Made by a program: the position numbers and the translations under genes. A DNA stretch of 35,239 nt from contig JAJTFN010000027.1 of assembly GCA_021298285.1 (NCBI GenBank), positions 1-35,239 on the forward strand, written 5' to 3'. The stretch is from Verrucomicrobium sp. (GTDB taxonomy: Bacteria; Verrucomicrobiota; Verrucomicrobiia; Limisphaerales; UBA9464). Below the pieces are notes generated by a model, which did no database searches, was not told where the DNA came from, and saw only the letters and a program-made list of their open reading frames with translations. Below, in pieces: positions 22,697 through 31,346 of the stretch (position 1 is the first letter of the stretch; each line of letters starts with the position of its first letter).

Positions 22697-25600
22697 ATGA
22701 CCCACGCCCCCGTCCCCCAACGAGTCGCCGGCGGTTTGTCCCTCTGCCTCGGATGGCTGATGGGCACGCTGCTGGCGCTGGGCGCCGACGCCCCGGTGCC
22801 GCTGCCGGCCGACCACGCCGAACGGTTCGCCCGCGGGTTGGAGGCCTTCCGGAACGAGGTCGGCCCCCTGCTGACCACCCACTGCGTGAACTGCCACGGG
22901 GGGGAGAAGACCGAGGGCGACTTCAGCCTGGCCACGCGCGAAGACCTCCTCAAGGGCGGGGCCGAGGGCCCGGCGATCCGTCCGTTCGACGGCCCGGGCA
23001 GCCGGTTGGTGCGCCTGGCCTCGCGGGCGGAGAAGCCCCACATGCCGTCCAAGGCCGATCCGCTCCCCGAGGCGGCGGTGCGGGCGCTGTCCCGGTGGAT
23101 CGACCAAGGAGCCCCCTATGAGGCTCCGCTGGTCGCCGGCAGGGGCGACGGATCCAAGCCGGGCGGCGGCACCGCCTCCGCCATCGACCGCAAGGCCCCG
23201 AAGCCCTTCACCGGGTGGCCCTTCCACCCCCTGGCGTCGGTCCGCCCCCCCGGCGATGCGCTCTCCGCGGCCCATCCGGTCGACCGGTTCCTCGAGGCCC
23301 GGCTCGACCCCGAGGGCCTGTCCCTCAATCCCGAAGCCGACCGGCGAACGCTCCTGCGCCGGGCCGCCTTCGACCTGCTGGGGATGCCGCCGTCGCCGGA
23401 GGCCCTGGCCGCCTTCGAGCAGGACACCGGCCCGGGAGCCTGGGACCGCGCGATCGATCGCCTGCTGGCCCAACCCCGGCACGGCGAGCGCTGGGCCAGG
23501 CATTGGCTGGACGTGGCCCGCTTCGCCGAAAGCTCGGGCTTCGAGCACGACTACGACCGTCCCGGGGCGCACCACTACCGGGATTTCGTCATCCGGGCCC
23601 TCAACGCCGACCTGCCCTACGACCGGTTCATCCACTGGCAGTTGGCAGGCGACGAATTCGAGCCCGACAACCCGATGGCCCTCATGGCCACCGGATTCCT
23701 CGGCGCCGGGGTGTTCCCCACGCAGATCACCGCCAACGAGGTCGAGCGCACGCGCTATGACGCGATGGACGACATGCTGTCGACCGCCTCCTCGGCCATG
23801 CTGGGCCTGACCGTCGGGTGCGCGCGCTGCCACGACCACAAGTTCGATCCCATCGCCACCAGGGACTACTACCGGCTCTTGTCCACCTTCACCACCACCG
23901 TCCGCAGCCAGCGGCAGCTCGACCTCGACCCCGACGCGACCCGCCGGCGCCAGACGGCCTTCGAGGCCGAGCACGCCCGGTTCAAGGCCGAGCTGGCCGA
24001 CTACGAGGCGACCCGCCTGCCCGGTCGCTTCGAAGCCTGGCTGGCCTCCGGGGCCCCGGCCAAGACGCGGGCCGACTGGGAACAGCTCGAGTCGCCCGAG
24101 TGGACCTCCCAGGGCGGGGCCACCTTCCGCGCCCTGCCCGACGGGTCCTTCCTCGCCGAGGGGAAGAACCCCGATCAGGACACCTACACCGTCTCCGGGC
24201 GGAGTCCCTCGGGCCTGCTGCGCTCGCTGCGGCTGGAGGCCCTGCCCGACCCGAGCCTGCCCAAGGGCGGCCCCGGCCGGGCCGACAACGGCAACCTCGG
24301 CCTGAGCCGCATCCGGGTCTTCGTCCAACCGCTCTCCGGCGGCGAGCGCCGGGAGGTGCGCCTGGTGAAGCCGAGAGCCACCTTCGAGCAGAACTCGGGC
24401 AACCTCTCCATCGCCGGGTCCCTCGACAACGACCCCCACACGGGCTGGGCGGTGGATCCCAAGTTCGGCACGCGACAGGCCGCCATCTTCGACTTCGAGA
24501 CGCCGGTGCGGATCCCCGGCGGCGTGCGCCTGACCGCCGAGCTGGAGTTCCGCGTCAACACCCGCCACCACATCGGCCGACCGCGTCTCTCGGTGAGCCC
24601 GGCCGCCGACGTCGGGTTCGACTCCGAGGGGATCCCCGCCGGCATCGCCGGGTTGCTGGAACGCCTCAAGGCCCCGGGCCGGGGCGCGGCCGCCCTGTCC
24701 CCCTCCGAGCGGACCACCCTCCTCGGCTGGTGGAAGACCACCGACGAGGGCTGGCGCGAGGTCCACGCCCGGGTCGAGGACCATGCCAAGGGCCGGCCCA
24801 AGCCGGTGCTCACCACGGTCCTCACCTGCCAGGAGGGCTTCCCGGCCGTCCGCATGCACACGCAGGGCGGCGACTTCCTTCCGGAGACCCACTTCCTGCA
24901 CCGCGGCAGCACCGACCAGAAGCGCGGCGTGGCGACCCAGGGATTCCTGCCCGTCCTCATGCGCGGGCCGGAGTCGGAACCCCGGTGGCGCTGGCAACCG
25001 CCTGCCGGCGCCCCGTACTCGGGCCGCCGCCGCTCGCTGGCCCTGTGGATGACCGACACTCGGGACGGCGCGGGCCATCTGGCGGCGCGGGTGATCGTCA
25101 ATCGGCTGTGGCAGCACCATTTCGGCCGGGGCCTGGTCGCCACGCCCAACGACTTCGGGGCCCAGGGCGCCAAGCCTTCGCACCCCGAGCTGCTCGACTG
25201 GCTGGCCGGCGAGTTGATCCGGGGAGGCTGGCGGCTCAAGCCCATGCACCGGTTGATGATGACCAGCCGCGCCTACCGGCAGACCTCGGAGCAGACCGAG
25301 GCCAAGGCCCGCAAGGACCCGGACAATGCGCTGGTTTCCCGGCATGTGCCCTCGCGCCTCGAGGCCGAGGCCATCCGCGACACGCTGCTCTGGATCACCG
25401 GCACCCTGGACGAGACTCCCTTCGGACCCGGCACCCTCTCGGAGTCGAGCCAGCGGCGGAGCATCTACTTCATGGTCAAGCGCAGCCAACTGATCCCGGC
25501 CATGCAGGTCTTCGATTCCCCGGAGCCGTTGGTCAGCCAGGGGATCCGCCCGGCCACCACCGTCGCGCCGCAGGCCCTGTGGCTCATGAACAACCCGCGG

Positions 25601-25858
25601 GTGCGCGAATGGGCGTCCCGATGGGCCGGGCAGATGGCGGGCGACCGAGCCGCGACCCCCGATCGATGGATGCCGGCGGCCTACCGGCGGGCCTTGCAGC
25701 GGACGCCGACCGCGGCGGAGTCCGAGGCGTCCCTCGAGTTCCTCGCCCGGCAGACCGATCGCTACCGCAAGGCGGGGAACCCCCAGCCTGAGATCCTCGC
25801 GGCAACCGACCTGCTGCACGCGCTCCTGAGCCTCAACGAGGTGATCTATGTCGACTGA
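22697..25858 (+). CDS. Planctomycete-type cytochrome c / DUF1549 / DUF1553 protein
   Basis: This 1,053-residue secreted protein starts at the ATG at 22697 (upstream open frame is shadow). A signal-like hydrophobic segment (11-31) is followed by a PSCyt1 heme domain with CVNCH (Cys63, Cys66, His67) and the distal HMPSKADPLP. Next are PSCyt2/DUF1549 (about 190-400: HPVDRFLEARL, RHWLDVARFAES, with CARCHDHKFDPI as a second CxxCH), a discoidin-like strand-rich insert (about 510-640) and DUF1553/PSD1 (about 790-1050: VNRLWQHHFGRGLV, HPELLDWLAGELI, SYFM-like KR, ending in SLNEVIYVD). These proteins are abundant in Planctomycetes and Verrucomicrobia and are tied to degradation of complex, often sulfated, glycans. 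The exact role is unproven. Its end overlaps the sulfatase start by 11 nt. Confidence 0.93.
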   Translation: MTHAPVPQRVAGGLSLCLGWLMGTLLALGADAPVPLPADHAERFARGLEAFRNEVGPLLTTHCVNCHGGEKTEGDFSLATREDLLKGGAEGPAIRPFDGPGSRLVRLASRAEKPHMPSKADPLPEAAVRALSRWIDQGAPYEAPLVAGRGDGSKPGGGTASAIDRKAPKPFTGWPFHPLASVRPPGDALSAAHPVDRFLEARLDPEGLSLNPEADRRTLLRRAAFDLLGMPPSPEALAAFEQDTGPGAWDRAIDRLLAQPRHGERWARHWLDVARFAESSGFEHDYDRPGAHHYRDFVIRALNADLPYDRFIHWQLAGDEFEPDNPMALMATGFLGAGVFPTQITANEVERTRYDAMDDMLSTASSAMLGLTVGCARCHDHKFDPIATRDYYRLLSTFTTTVRSQRQLDLDPDATRRRQTAFEAEHARFKAELADYEATRLPGRFEAWLASGAPAKTRADWEQLESPEWTSQGGATFRALPDGSFLAEGKNPDQDTYTVSGRSPSGLLRSLRLEALPDPSLPKGGPGRADNGNLGLSRIRVFVQPLSGGERREVRLVKPRATFEQNSGNLSIAGSLDNDPHTGWAVDPKFGTRQAAIFDFETPVRIPGGVRLTAELEFRVNTRHHIGRPRLSVSPAADVGFDSEGIPAGIAGLLERLKAPGRGAAALSPSERTTLLGWWKTTDEGWREVHARVEDHAKGRPKPVLTTVLTCQEGFPAVRMHTQGGDFLPETHFLHRGSTDQKRGVATQGFLPVLMRGPESEPRWRWQPPAGAPYSGRRRSLALWMTDTRDGAGHLAARVIVNRLWQHHFGRGLVATPNDFGAQGAKPSHPELLDWLAGELIRGGWRLKPMHRLMMTSRAYRQTSEQTEAKARKDPDNALVSRHVPSRLEAEAIRDTLLWITGTLDETPFGPGTLSESSQRRSIYFMVKRSQLIPAMQVFDSPEPLVSQGIRPATTVAPQALWLMNNPRVREWASRWAGQMAGDRAATPDRWMPAAYRRALQRTPTAAESEASLEFLARQTDRYRKAGNPQPEILAATDLLHALLSLNEVIYVD

Positions 25859-27425
25859 CGGGCTCCCATCGTCCGCGTCCAGGGCCCCGGGTCGTTGCCT
25901 GTGGATGCTGCTGGGCCTGATGCTGGCGCTCGCCGGATCGGACGCGGTCCAGGCCGCAACCCAGGTCAGGCGCCCGGCGCTCAACGTCGTCTTCATCCTC
26001 GCCGACGACCTGGGCTGGGGGGAGCTGGGATGCTACGGCCAGAAGAAGATCCCCACGCCCCACCTCGACCGTCTGGCCTCCCAGGGCATGCGCTTCACCC
26101 GGCATTACAGCGGGGCCCCGGTTTGTGCGCCGTCCCGTTGCGTGCTGCTCACCGGCCGCCACCTGGGCCACGCCGAGATCCGCGGAAACCTCCAGGCCAA
26201 GACGGCCTTCCCGCAATTCGACGAGGGCCAGTACCCGCTGAGCACCCGGGCGTTGACCGTCGCGCAGGTCTTCCGCAGGGCCGGGTACACCACCGGGGCC
26301 ATCGGCAAGTGGGGCCTCGGCCCGGTGGGCAGCACGGGCGACCCGAATGCGCAGGGCTTCGACCTCTTCTTCGGCTACAACTGCCAGGCCGTCGCGCACA
26401 GCTACTACCCGCCGCACCTCTGGCGCAACGCCGAGCGCATCCCCCTCAACGACCCGCCCATCCCGGGACACCGGCCGCCGGCAAAGGGAGAGGTCCGGAT
26501 GGAAGACCACCTGGGCACGCAGTACGCCCCGACCCGCATGGTGGCCGAGGCCGAGCGCTTCATCGCCGACCATCGCCACGCCCCGTTCTTCCTGTACCTG
26601 GCGTTCATCGAACCGCACCTGGCGATGCATCCGCCCAAGGCCTCGGTGGACCGGTTCCCGGCCTCGTGGGATGACGAGCCCTACCGGGGCCAGAACGGTT
26701 ACCTTCCGCACCCACGCCCTCGGGCGGCCTACGCGGCGATGATCTCGGACCTCGACGACCATGTGGGCCGGGTGCTGGCCGCGCTGGACGCGGCCGGACT
26801 GGCCGAACGCACGCTGGTGGTCTTCTCGAGCGACAACGGCACCACCCATCCGGCCGGAAAGACTCCCCGCTTCGGCACCGGCGGCGTGGACGCGGACTTC
26901 TTCCACAGCACGGCCGGACTGCGCGGGTACAAGGGCTCGGTCTACGAGGGCGGGCTGCGCGTGCCGCTCATCGCGCGGCTCCCGGGCCGCATCCCTGCCG
27001 GCTCGGTCGACGACCGGGCGGGCTATTTCGCCGACTGGTTCCCGACGCTGTGCGAGGCGGCCGGGCTCGAGGCCCCCCAGGGGCTCGACGGACAGAGCCT
27101 CTGGCGGCGCCTCACCGGACGTCGCGACCCCGGACGGCATCGTCCGATGGTCTGGGTCTTCCCGGAATACGGCGGGCAGGTGGCCGTCCGGATGGACGAC
27201 TTCAAAGCCGTTCGCCAGCGGCTCAAGACCGCCCAGCCCGGGCCCTGGGAACTCTACGACCTGAAGGCCGACCCGCACGAACGCTACGACCTGTCCACCC
27301 GCCATCCGGAACGCATCGCCCGCGCCGAGGCCATCCTGCGCGACCAGGTCGACCACAACCCCGTCTTCCCCGTGCCGATCCCGGGCCTGATGCCAACGCC
27401 CGCCAAGAACCCCAAGACCCCATGA
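25848..27425 (+). CDS. Secreted sulfatase
   Basis: This 525-residue arylsulfatase-type enzyme has a signal region (about 14-37: CLWMLLGLMLALAGSDAVQA). NVVFILADDLGWGELGCYG carries the calcium-binding Asp-Asp pair (53-54). The C-x-P-S-R motif VCAPSRCVLLTGRH places the formylglycine cysteine at Cys93, so an FGE-type maturase is needed elsewhere in the genome. GKWGLG, EPHLAMH, SSDNGTTH and KGSVYEGGLRVPLI complete the S1-family motifs. It cleaves sulfate esters, most likely from polysaccharides. It overlaps the upstream gene by 11 nt and the downstream DUF1501 gene by 4 nt (ATGA), so the three are probably translated from one mRNA. Relatives of the DUF1501-linked kind are often annotated arylsulfatase A-like; the precise substrate cannot be told. 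Confidence 0.95.
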   Translation: MSTDGLPSSASRAPGRCLWMLLGLMLALAGSDAVQAATQVRRPALNVVFILADDLGWGELGCYGQKKIPTPHLDRLASQGMRFTRHYSGAPVCAPSRCVLLTGRHLGHAEIRGNLQAKTAFPQFDEGQYPLSTRALTVAQVFRRAGYTTGAIGKWGLGPVGSTGDPNAQGFDLFFGYNCQAVAHSYYPPHLWRNAERIPLNDPPIPGHRPPAKGEVRMEDHLGTQYAPTRMVAEAERFIADHRHAPFFLYLAFIEPHLAMHPPKASVDRFPASWDDEPYRGQNGYLPHPRPRAAYAAMISDLDDHVGRVLAALDAAGLAERTLVVFSSDNGTTHPAGKTPRFGTGGVDADFFHSTAGLRGYKGSVYEGGLRVPLIARLPGRIPAGSVDDRAGYFADWFPTLCEAAGLEAPQGLDGQSLWRRLTGRRDPGRHRPMVWVFPEYGGQVAVRMDDFKAVRQRLKTAQPGPWELYDLKADPHERYDLSTRHPERIARAEAILRDQVDHNPVFPVPIPGLMPTPAKNPKTP

Positions 27426-28882
27426 ACCCGCACCCCGCCCTGCCCGGACTCCTCTCGCGCCGCGACCTGTTCCGCCGTGCCGGCCACTGTGCCGACCTGC
27501 TCGCCTTGGCCGGTCTGCTCGACCAGGACCGGCTCCTGATCCCACGGGCGCTGGCCGGGCCCGCGGCCGACCCGCTGGCGCCGCGCCCTCCCCAGCTCCG
27601 CACGCGCGCCAAGTCGGTGATCTGGCTCTTCATGAACGGCGGGCCGAGCCAGGTGGACACCTGGGACTACAAGCCCGAGCTCATCCGGCAGCACGGCAAG
27701 GAGCTGCCCGGCTTCGACAAGAAGACTGGCTTCTTCACCGAGTCGGTGGGCCCCCTCATGAAATCGCCCTTCGCCTGGGCGCAGCATGGCCAGAGCGGCA
27801 CCTGGGTCAGCGACCTCTTCCCGCACCTCTCCCGGCATGTGGACAAGATGGCCTTCCTCCACTCCTGCCACACCGAGTCGAACAACCACAGCCCGGCGCT
27901 CTTCATGATCAACACGGGCTCGACGCGCATGGGCTTCCCGTGTGTGGGCTCGTGGATGACCTACGGCCTGGGCAGCCAGAGCCGCGACCTGCCCTCCTTC
28001 GTGGTGATGAGCGACCCGCTGGACCGCGGCCTGCCCAAGGGCCACGCGAGCAACTGGGGCGCCGGGTTCCTGCCCAGCGTGTACCAGGGCACCTGGCTGC
28101 GGCCCAAGGGCGACCCGATCGACAACCTCCACCGGCCCGCCGGCATGGATGCCGAGGCCCAGCGCGCGCAGCTCGACCTGATGCGGTCGCTCAACCGGCA
28201 CCACCTCGCACAGGCCGGGGCCGAGGGCGAGCTGGGCGCGCGCATCGAGAGCTTCGAGCTGGCCTACCGGATGCAGACCGCCGCGCCGGAGGCCTTCGAC
28301 ATCCAGAGCGAGCCCGAGCACCTCCAGCGCCTGTACGGGTTGGATCAGGCGCACTGCAAGCATTTCGCCGCGCAGTGCCTGATGGCGCGCCGGATGGTCG
28401 AGCGGGGGGTCCGTTTCGTGCAGATCTACTCCGGCGGGATGGACAACCAGCGCAGCTGGGACGGCCACGAGGACCTGGTCGGCAACCATCGGGGCTTCGC
28501 CCGGGAGACCGACCAGCCGATCGCCGGGTTGCTGGCCGACCTCGAGCAGCGGGGCCTGCTGGACGAGACCCTCGTGATCTGGGGCGGAGAGTTCGGCCGA
28601 TTGCCGGTCTCGCAGAAGGGTGGCAACCCCGGCCGCGACCACAACCCGCACGCCTTCACCTACTGGCTGGCCGGCGGCGGGGCCCGCGGCGGAGTCCATC
28701 ACGGGCAGACCGATCCCTTCGGGCACAAGGCGGCCGTGGACAAGGTCAGCGTCAACGACCTCCATGCCACCATCCTCCACCTCATGGGCCTGGACCACGA
28801 GCGGCTCACCTTCTTCACCAACGGCCGGAACTTCCGCCTCACCGACGTGGCCGGGGAAGTCGTCCGTTCGGTCGTCGCCTGA
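27422..28882 (+). CDS. DUF1501 domain-containing protein
   Basis: This 486-residue protein starts at the ATG at 27422, overlapping the sulfatase stop. The N-terminal SRRDLFRRAG followed by a hydrophobic stretch suggests Tat export. SVIWLFMNGGPSQVDTWDYKP, KLPGFDKKTGFF-like, LHSCHTESNNHSPALFMINTG, GVRFVQIYSGG, WGGEFGRLP, GRDHNPHAFTYWLAGGG and DLHATILHLMGLDHERLTF are the DUF1501 signature blocks. The fold belongs to the alkaline phosphatase/sulfatase-like superfamily. It is a constant partner of DUF1549/DUF1553 cytochrome proteins in PVC bacteria. Exported and probably involved in glycan (sulfate ester) catabolism, but no reaction is established. Confidence 0.93.
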   Translation: MNPHPALPGLLSRRDLFRRAGHCADLLALAGLLDQDRLLIPRALAGPAADPLAPRPPQLRTRAKSVIWLFMNGGPSQVDTWDYKPELIRQHGKELPGFDKKTGFFTESVGPLMKSPFAWAQHGQSGTWVSDLFPHLSRHVDKMAFLHSCHTESNNHSPALFMINTGSTRMGFPCVGSWMTYGLGSQSRDLPSFVVMSDPLDRGLPKGHASNWGAGFLPSVYQGTWLRPKGDPIDNLHRPAGMDAEAQRAQLDLMRSLNRHHLAQAGAEGELGARIESFELAYRMQTAAPEAFDIQSEPEHLQRLYGLDQAHCKHFAAQCLMARRMVERGVRFVQIYSGGMDNQRSWDGHEDLVGNHRGFARETDQPIAGLLADLEQRGLLDETLVIWGGEFGRLPVSQKGGNPGRDHNPHAFTYWLAGGGARGGVHHGQTDPFGHKAAVDKVSVNDLHATILHLMGLDHERLTFFTNGRNFRLTDVAGEVVRSVVA

Positions 28883-29003
28883 TCAGGATCAAGAGCGGCA
28901 TTGGATTCGGGGCCATTCGGGATCATCTTCCGGTCGACCTGGGCGGGGCACGGCCGGCAATCCGCGCCCCACCCCGCCCGGGGCCTGACGCTCCACCGAT
29001 TCC

Positions 29004-30137
29004 ATGTCCCTGAAACACACCCCCCTCTTCGCAGCGCACCAGCAACTCGGCGGCAAGCTCATCGAGTTCGGCGGCTGGGAGATGCCCGTCCAATACACCT
29101 CCATCGCCCTAGAACACCACGCCGTGCGCCGGGCGGCCGGCCTCTTCGACATCAGCCACATGGGGGAGGTGTGGTTCGAGGGACCCCGCGCGCTGGAATT
29201 CCTCAACGGCCTGCTCACCAACGACCTGCGCAAGCTCGGCATCGGCCTCGGACAGTACACCCACCTGTGCCTGGAAAGCGGCGGGACGATCGACGACCTC
29301 TACGCCTACCGGGTGGGCGCCGAGCGCTTCCTGCTGGTGATCAATGCCGGCCGGATCGACCCCGATGTGGCCTGGCTGGAGGCCCGCTGGAAGGCCTTCC
29401 CCGGGCGCGCGGAAGTCCGCATGGATCACGCCTCGGAGACGACCGGCGCCTTGGCCATCCAAGGCCCCAAGGCCGTCGCGTTCATCGACACGCTCTTCCC
29501 CGGCCCCGCGATCGAGGGCGCGACCGGCGTGCTCGCCTCGGCGCTCCAGAAGAACCAGATCGGCCGCTGGGATCGGGCCGGCCAGCCGGTCTGGGTCGCC
29601 CGAACCGGCTACACGGGCGAGGACGGCTTCGAGGTCGTGGCCCCCAACGGCCTCCTCGAGGCCCTCTGGAACGACACCCTCGCCGCCGGTGCGGCCGTGG
29701 GTCTCCGCCCCTGTGGGCTCGGCGCCCGTGACACGTTGCGCACCGAGGTCTGCTATCCCCTCTATGGGCACGAACTCGACGAACAAACCTCCCCCATCGA
29801 GGCCGGCCTGGGGTTCTTTGTCGCCTGGGACAAGGGCGACTTCGTCGGTCGCACCGCCCTGCTGCAACAGAAGGAACGCGGGCCTTCCAAGAAGTGCGTC
29901 GCCTTCCGGATGACGGAGAAGTCGGCCCCGCCCCGGCCGGGCTACCCGGTGATCGCGGCCGAGGCGAGTGTCGGCACCGTCGTCAGCGGCACCCAGAGCC
30001 CCACCCTGAATGCCGGCATCGGGATGGCCTATGTGCCACCCGCCCTTGCCGCCCCCGGGACCGCCCTGCAGATCGAGATCCGCGGCCGGCGCTTCGCCGC
30101 CGAGGTGGTCAAGAAGCCCTTCTACCGCAGGGGCTGA
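29004..30137 (+). CDS. gcvT: Aminomethyltransferase (glycine cleavage T protein)
   Basis: This 377-residue GcvT starts with MSLKHTPLFAAHQQLGGKLIEFGGWEMPVQY. The family blocks FDISHMGEV, FLNGLLTNDL, the tetrahydrofolate-binding region GYTGEDGFEVVAP and RDTLRTEVCYPLYGHELDE are all present. It takes the aminomethyl group from lipoyl-GcvH, releases ammonia and makes 5,10-methylene-tetrahydrofolate. gcvH and gcvP do not follow; the next gene is on the other strand, with a terminator between, so gcvT is alone here. The ATG has no obvious Shine-Dalgarno. A 121-nt gap separates it from the DUF1501 gene. Confidence 0.96.
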   Translation: MSLKHTPLFAAHQQLGGKLIEFGGWEMPVQYTSIALEHHAVRRAAGLFDISHMGEVWFEGPRALEFLNGLLTNDLRKLGIGLGQYTHLCLESGGTIDDLYAYRVGAERFLLVINAGRIDPDVAWLEARWKAFPGRAEVRMDHASETTGALAIQGPKAVAFIDTLFPGPAIEGATGVLASALQKNQIGRWDRAGQPVWVARTGYTGEDGFEVVAPNGLLEALWNDTLAAGAAVGLRPCGLGARDTLRTEVCYPLYGHELDEQTSPIEAGLGFFVAWDKGDFVGRTALLQQKERGPSKKCVAFRMTEKSAPPRPGYPVIAAEASVGTVVSGTQSPTLNAGIGMAYVPPALAAPGTALQIEIRGRRFAAEVVKKPFYRRG

Positions 30138-30224
30138 AGGCCACGTTTTGGAAGGGCAGCGTCACCGGGACTGAACCACTCCACCGCGGGTGGGCCTGGA
30201 TCCTTGGAGACCCGGAACACCGGG

Positions 30225-30262
30225 AAACAAAAAACGCCGGGAGCCTTCCAGCCCCGGCGTTT
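30225..30262 (-). terminator. Terminator of the desaturase gene, between convergent genes
   Basis: On the minus strand AAACGCCGGG pairs with CCCGGCGTTT (10 bp, plus-strand 30232-30262, loop 11 nt), followed by a T-rich run TTTTTTGTTT (30225-30234). It lies 24 nt past the desaturase stop. On the plus strand only TTT follows the stem, so it may also serve gcvT, but less well. Confidence 0.8.
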
Positions 30263-30286
30263 GGGTGAAATCGAAGGACGGCGACC

Positions 30287-31171
30287 TCAGTGGGCGACCT
30301 GAAGGTTCGACGCCAGACCGAAGAGGTTCAGCGTCCGGATGAGGATCCACGTCAGGTCGAACTGATACCATCGCAGGCCATGCCGGGCCGACTGGGGGTG
30401 GGCATGGTGGTTGTTGTGCCACCCCTCGCCGAGGGACACCACCGCCACGGCGGCGTTGTTGCGGCTCTCGTCGCGGGTCTTGAACGGCCGCGTGCCCCAG
30501 AGGTGGCAAATCGAATTGACGCTCCAGGTGGCATGGTGGCCCATGAACACCCGCGCCAAGCCGCCCCAAAGGAAGCCGGTCAGGGCCCCCATCCACGACT
30601 GGGTGATGAGGCCGCCCAGAATGCCGGGCAGCACCAAGCCGCCGACCGCCCACCAGACGAACCCGCGGTGGACGACCCGCGCCACGGGGTCTTTCGAGAG
30701 GTCGGGAAGGCTGCGGACGGTCATGGCATCGGCACCGCGGAACATCCAGCCCATGTGGGCGTGCCAGAACCCCAGCATCAGGCCCTTCATGCCTTCGCCG
30801 TGCTCATGCGGGGAGTGAGGATCGCCCTGCACATCGCTGTGCTGATGATGCCGGCGATGGGTGGCCACCCAGAAGAACAGGGGGCCCTGCACCGCCATGG
30901 ATCCGGCGATGCCGAAAAGCGCCCGGATGAAGCCCGGGCAGGTGAAGCTGCGGTGGGTGAAGAGGCGGTGATAGCCGCCGGTCACGCCGAAGCCTGCGAT
31001 CAGGTACATCACGACGAAGAGCACCACATCCACCGGGCGGAGGATGCGGTTCCACGCCAGAACGGCGGCCACCATGAAGCCGATCCATGGCACCAACACG
31101 GCCACCAAGGTGAAGATCTGGGTGCGGCGAACCCCCGCGCTCGGGGCTGAAATTGCTGTCTGACGGGTCAC
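30287..31171 (-). CDS. Acyl-lipid/acyl-CoA delta-9-type fatty acid desaturase
   Basis: This is a membrane di-iron desaturase. From the GTG at 31171 it has 294 residues. The three His boxes are GGYHRLFTHRSF, THRRHHQHSD and EGWHNNHHAHPQ, as in stearoyl-CoA/DesC-type desaturases, with hydrophobic spans before the first box (TQIFTLVAVLVPWIGFMVAAVLAW) and between boxes two and three. It introduces a cis double bond into a saturated acyl chain, likely for membrane fluidity. The start is uncertain: the frame is open to a TTG at 31255 (322 residues), and TTG at 31222 has AGAGGG upstream, but the extra N-terminus (NFLREKTRFRVLPPASFYE) does not look like family sequence and contains a palindrome. Confidence 0.92.
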   Translation of the reverse strand: MTRQTAISAPSAGVRRTQIFTLVAVLVPWIGFMVAAVLAWNRILRPVDVVLFVVMYLIAGFGVTGGYHRLFTHRSFTCPGFIRALFGIAGSMAVQGPLFFWVATHRRHHQHSDVQGDPHSPHEHGEGMKGLMLGFWHAHMGWMFRGADAMTVRSLPDLSKDPVARVVHRGFVWWAVGGLVLPGILGGLITQSWMGALTGFLWGGLARVFMGHHATWSVNSICHLWGTRPFKTRDESRNNAAVAVVSLGEGWHNNHHAHPQSARHGLRWYQFDLTWILIRTLNLFGLASNLQVAH

Positions 31172-31195
31172 TTCGTAGAAACTTGCCGGTGGGAG

Positions 31196-31211
31196 GACTC
31201 GAAAACGAGTC
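31196..31211. other. Palindrome near the desaturase start
   Basis: GACTCG-AAAA-CGAGTC is a perfect 6-bp inverted repeat with a 4-nt loop. It is followed on the plus strand by TTTT. It lies 25 nt upstream of the GTG start preferred for the desaturase and is AT-rich relative to its surroundings. It may be a leader hairpin or a regulator site; if translation starts further upstream it is simply coding. Confidence 0.35.
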
Positions 31212-31346
31212 TTTTCACGCAAAAAATTCCGCCCTCTTTTGACCGGCGACGCCAATCCATGGAAAGCCCTGTCGGCACCAGGGATTCCCCCGGAAGGCCG
31301 TCAGGTCCTCAACCGGACCGCGCCGGCAGGGCCTGCCCGCGATTCC

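Noticed and set aside
22571-25996. Upstream extension of the SIS gene frame to 25996 (1,625 residues in total)
   Set aside because: It is antisense to the cytochrome/DUF1553 and sulfatase genes; SIS homology starts only at about 22561.
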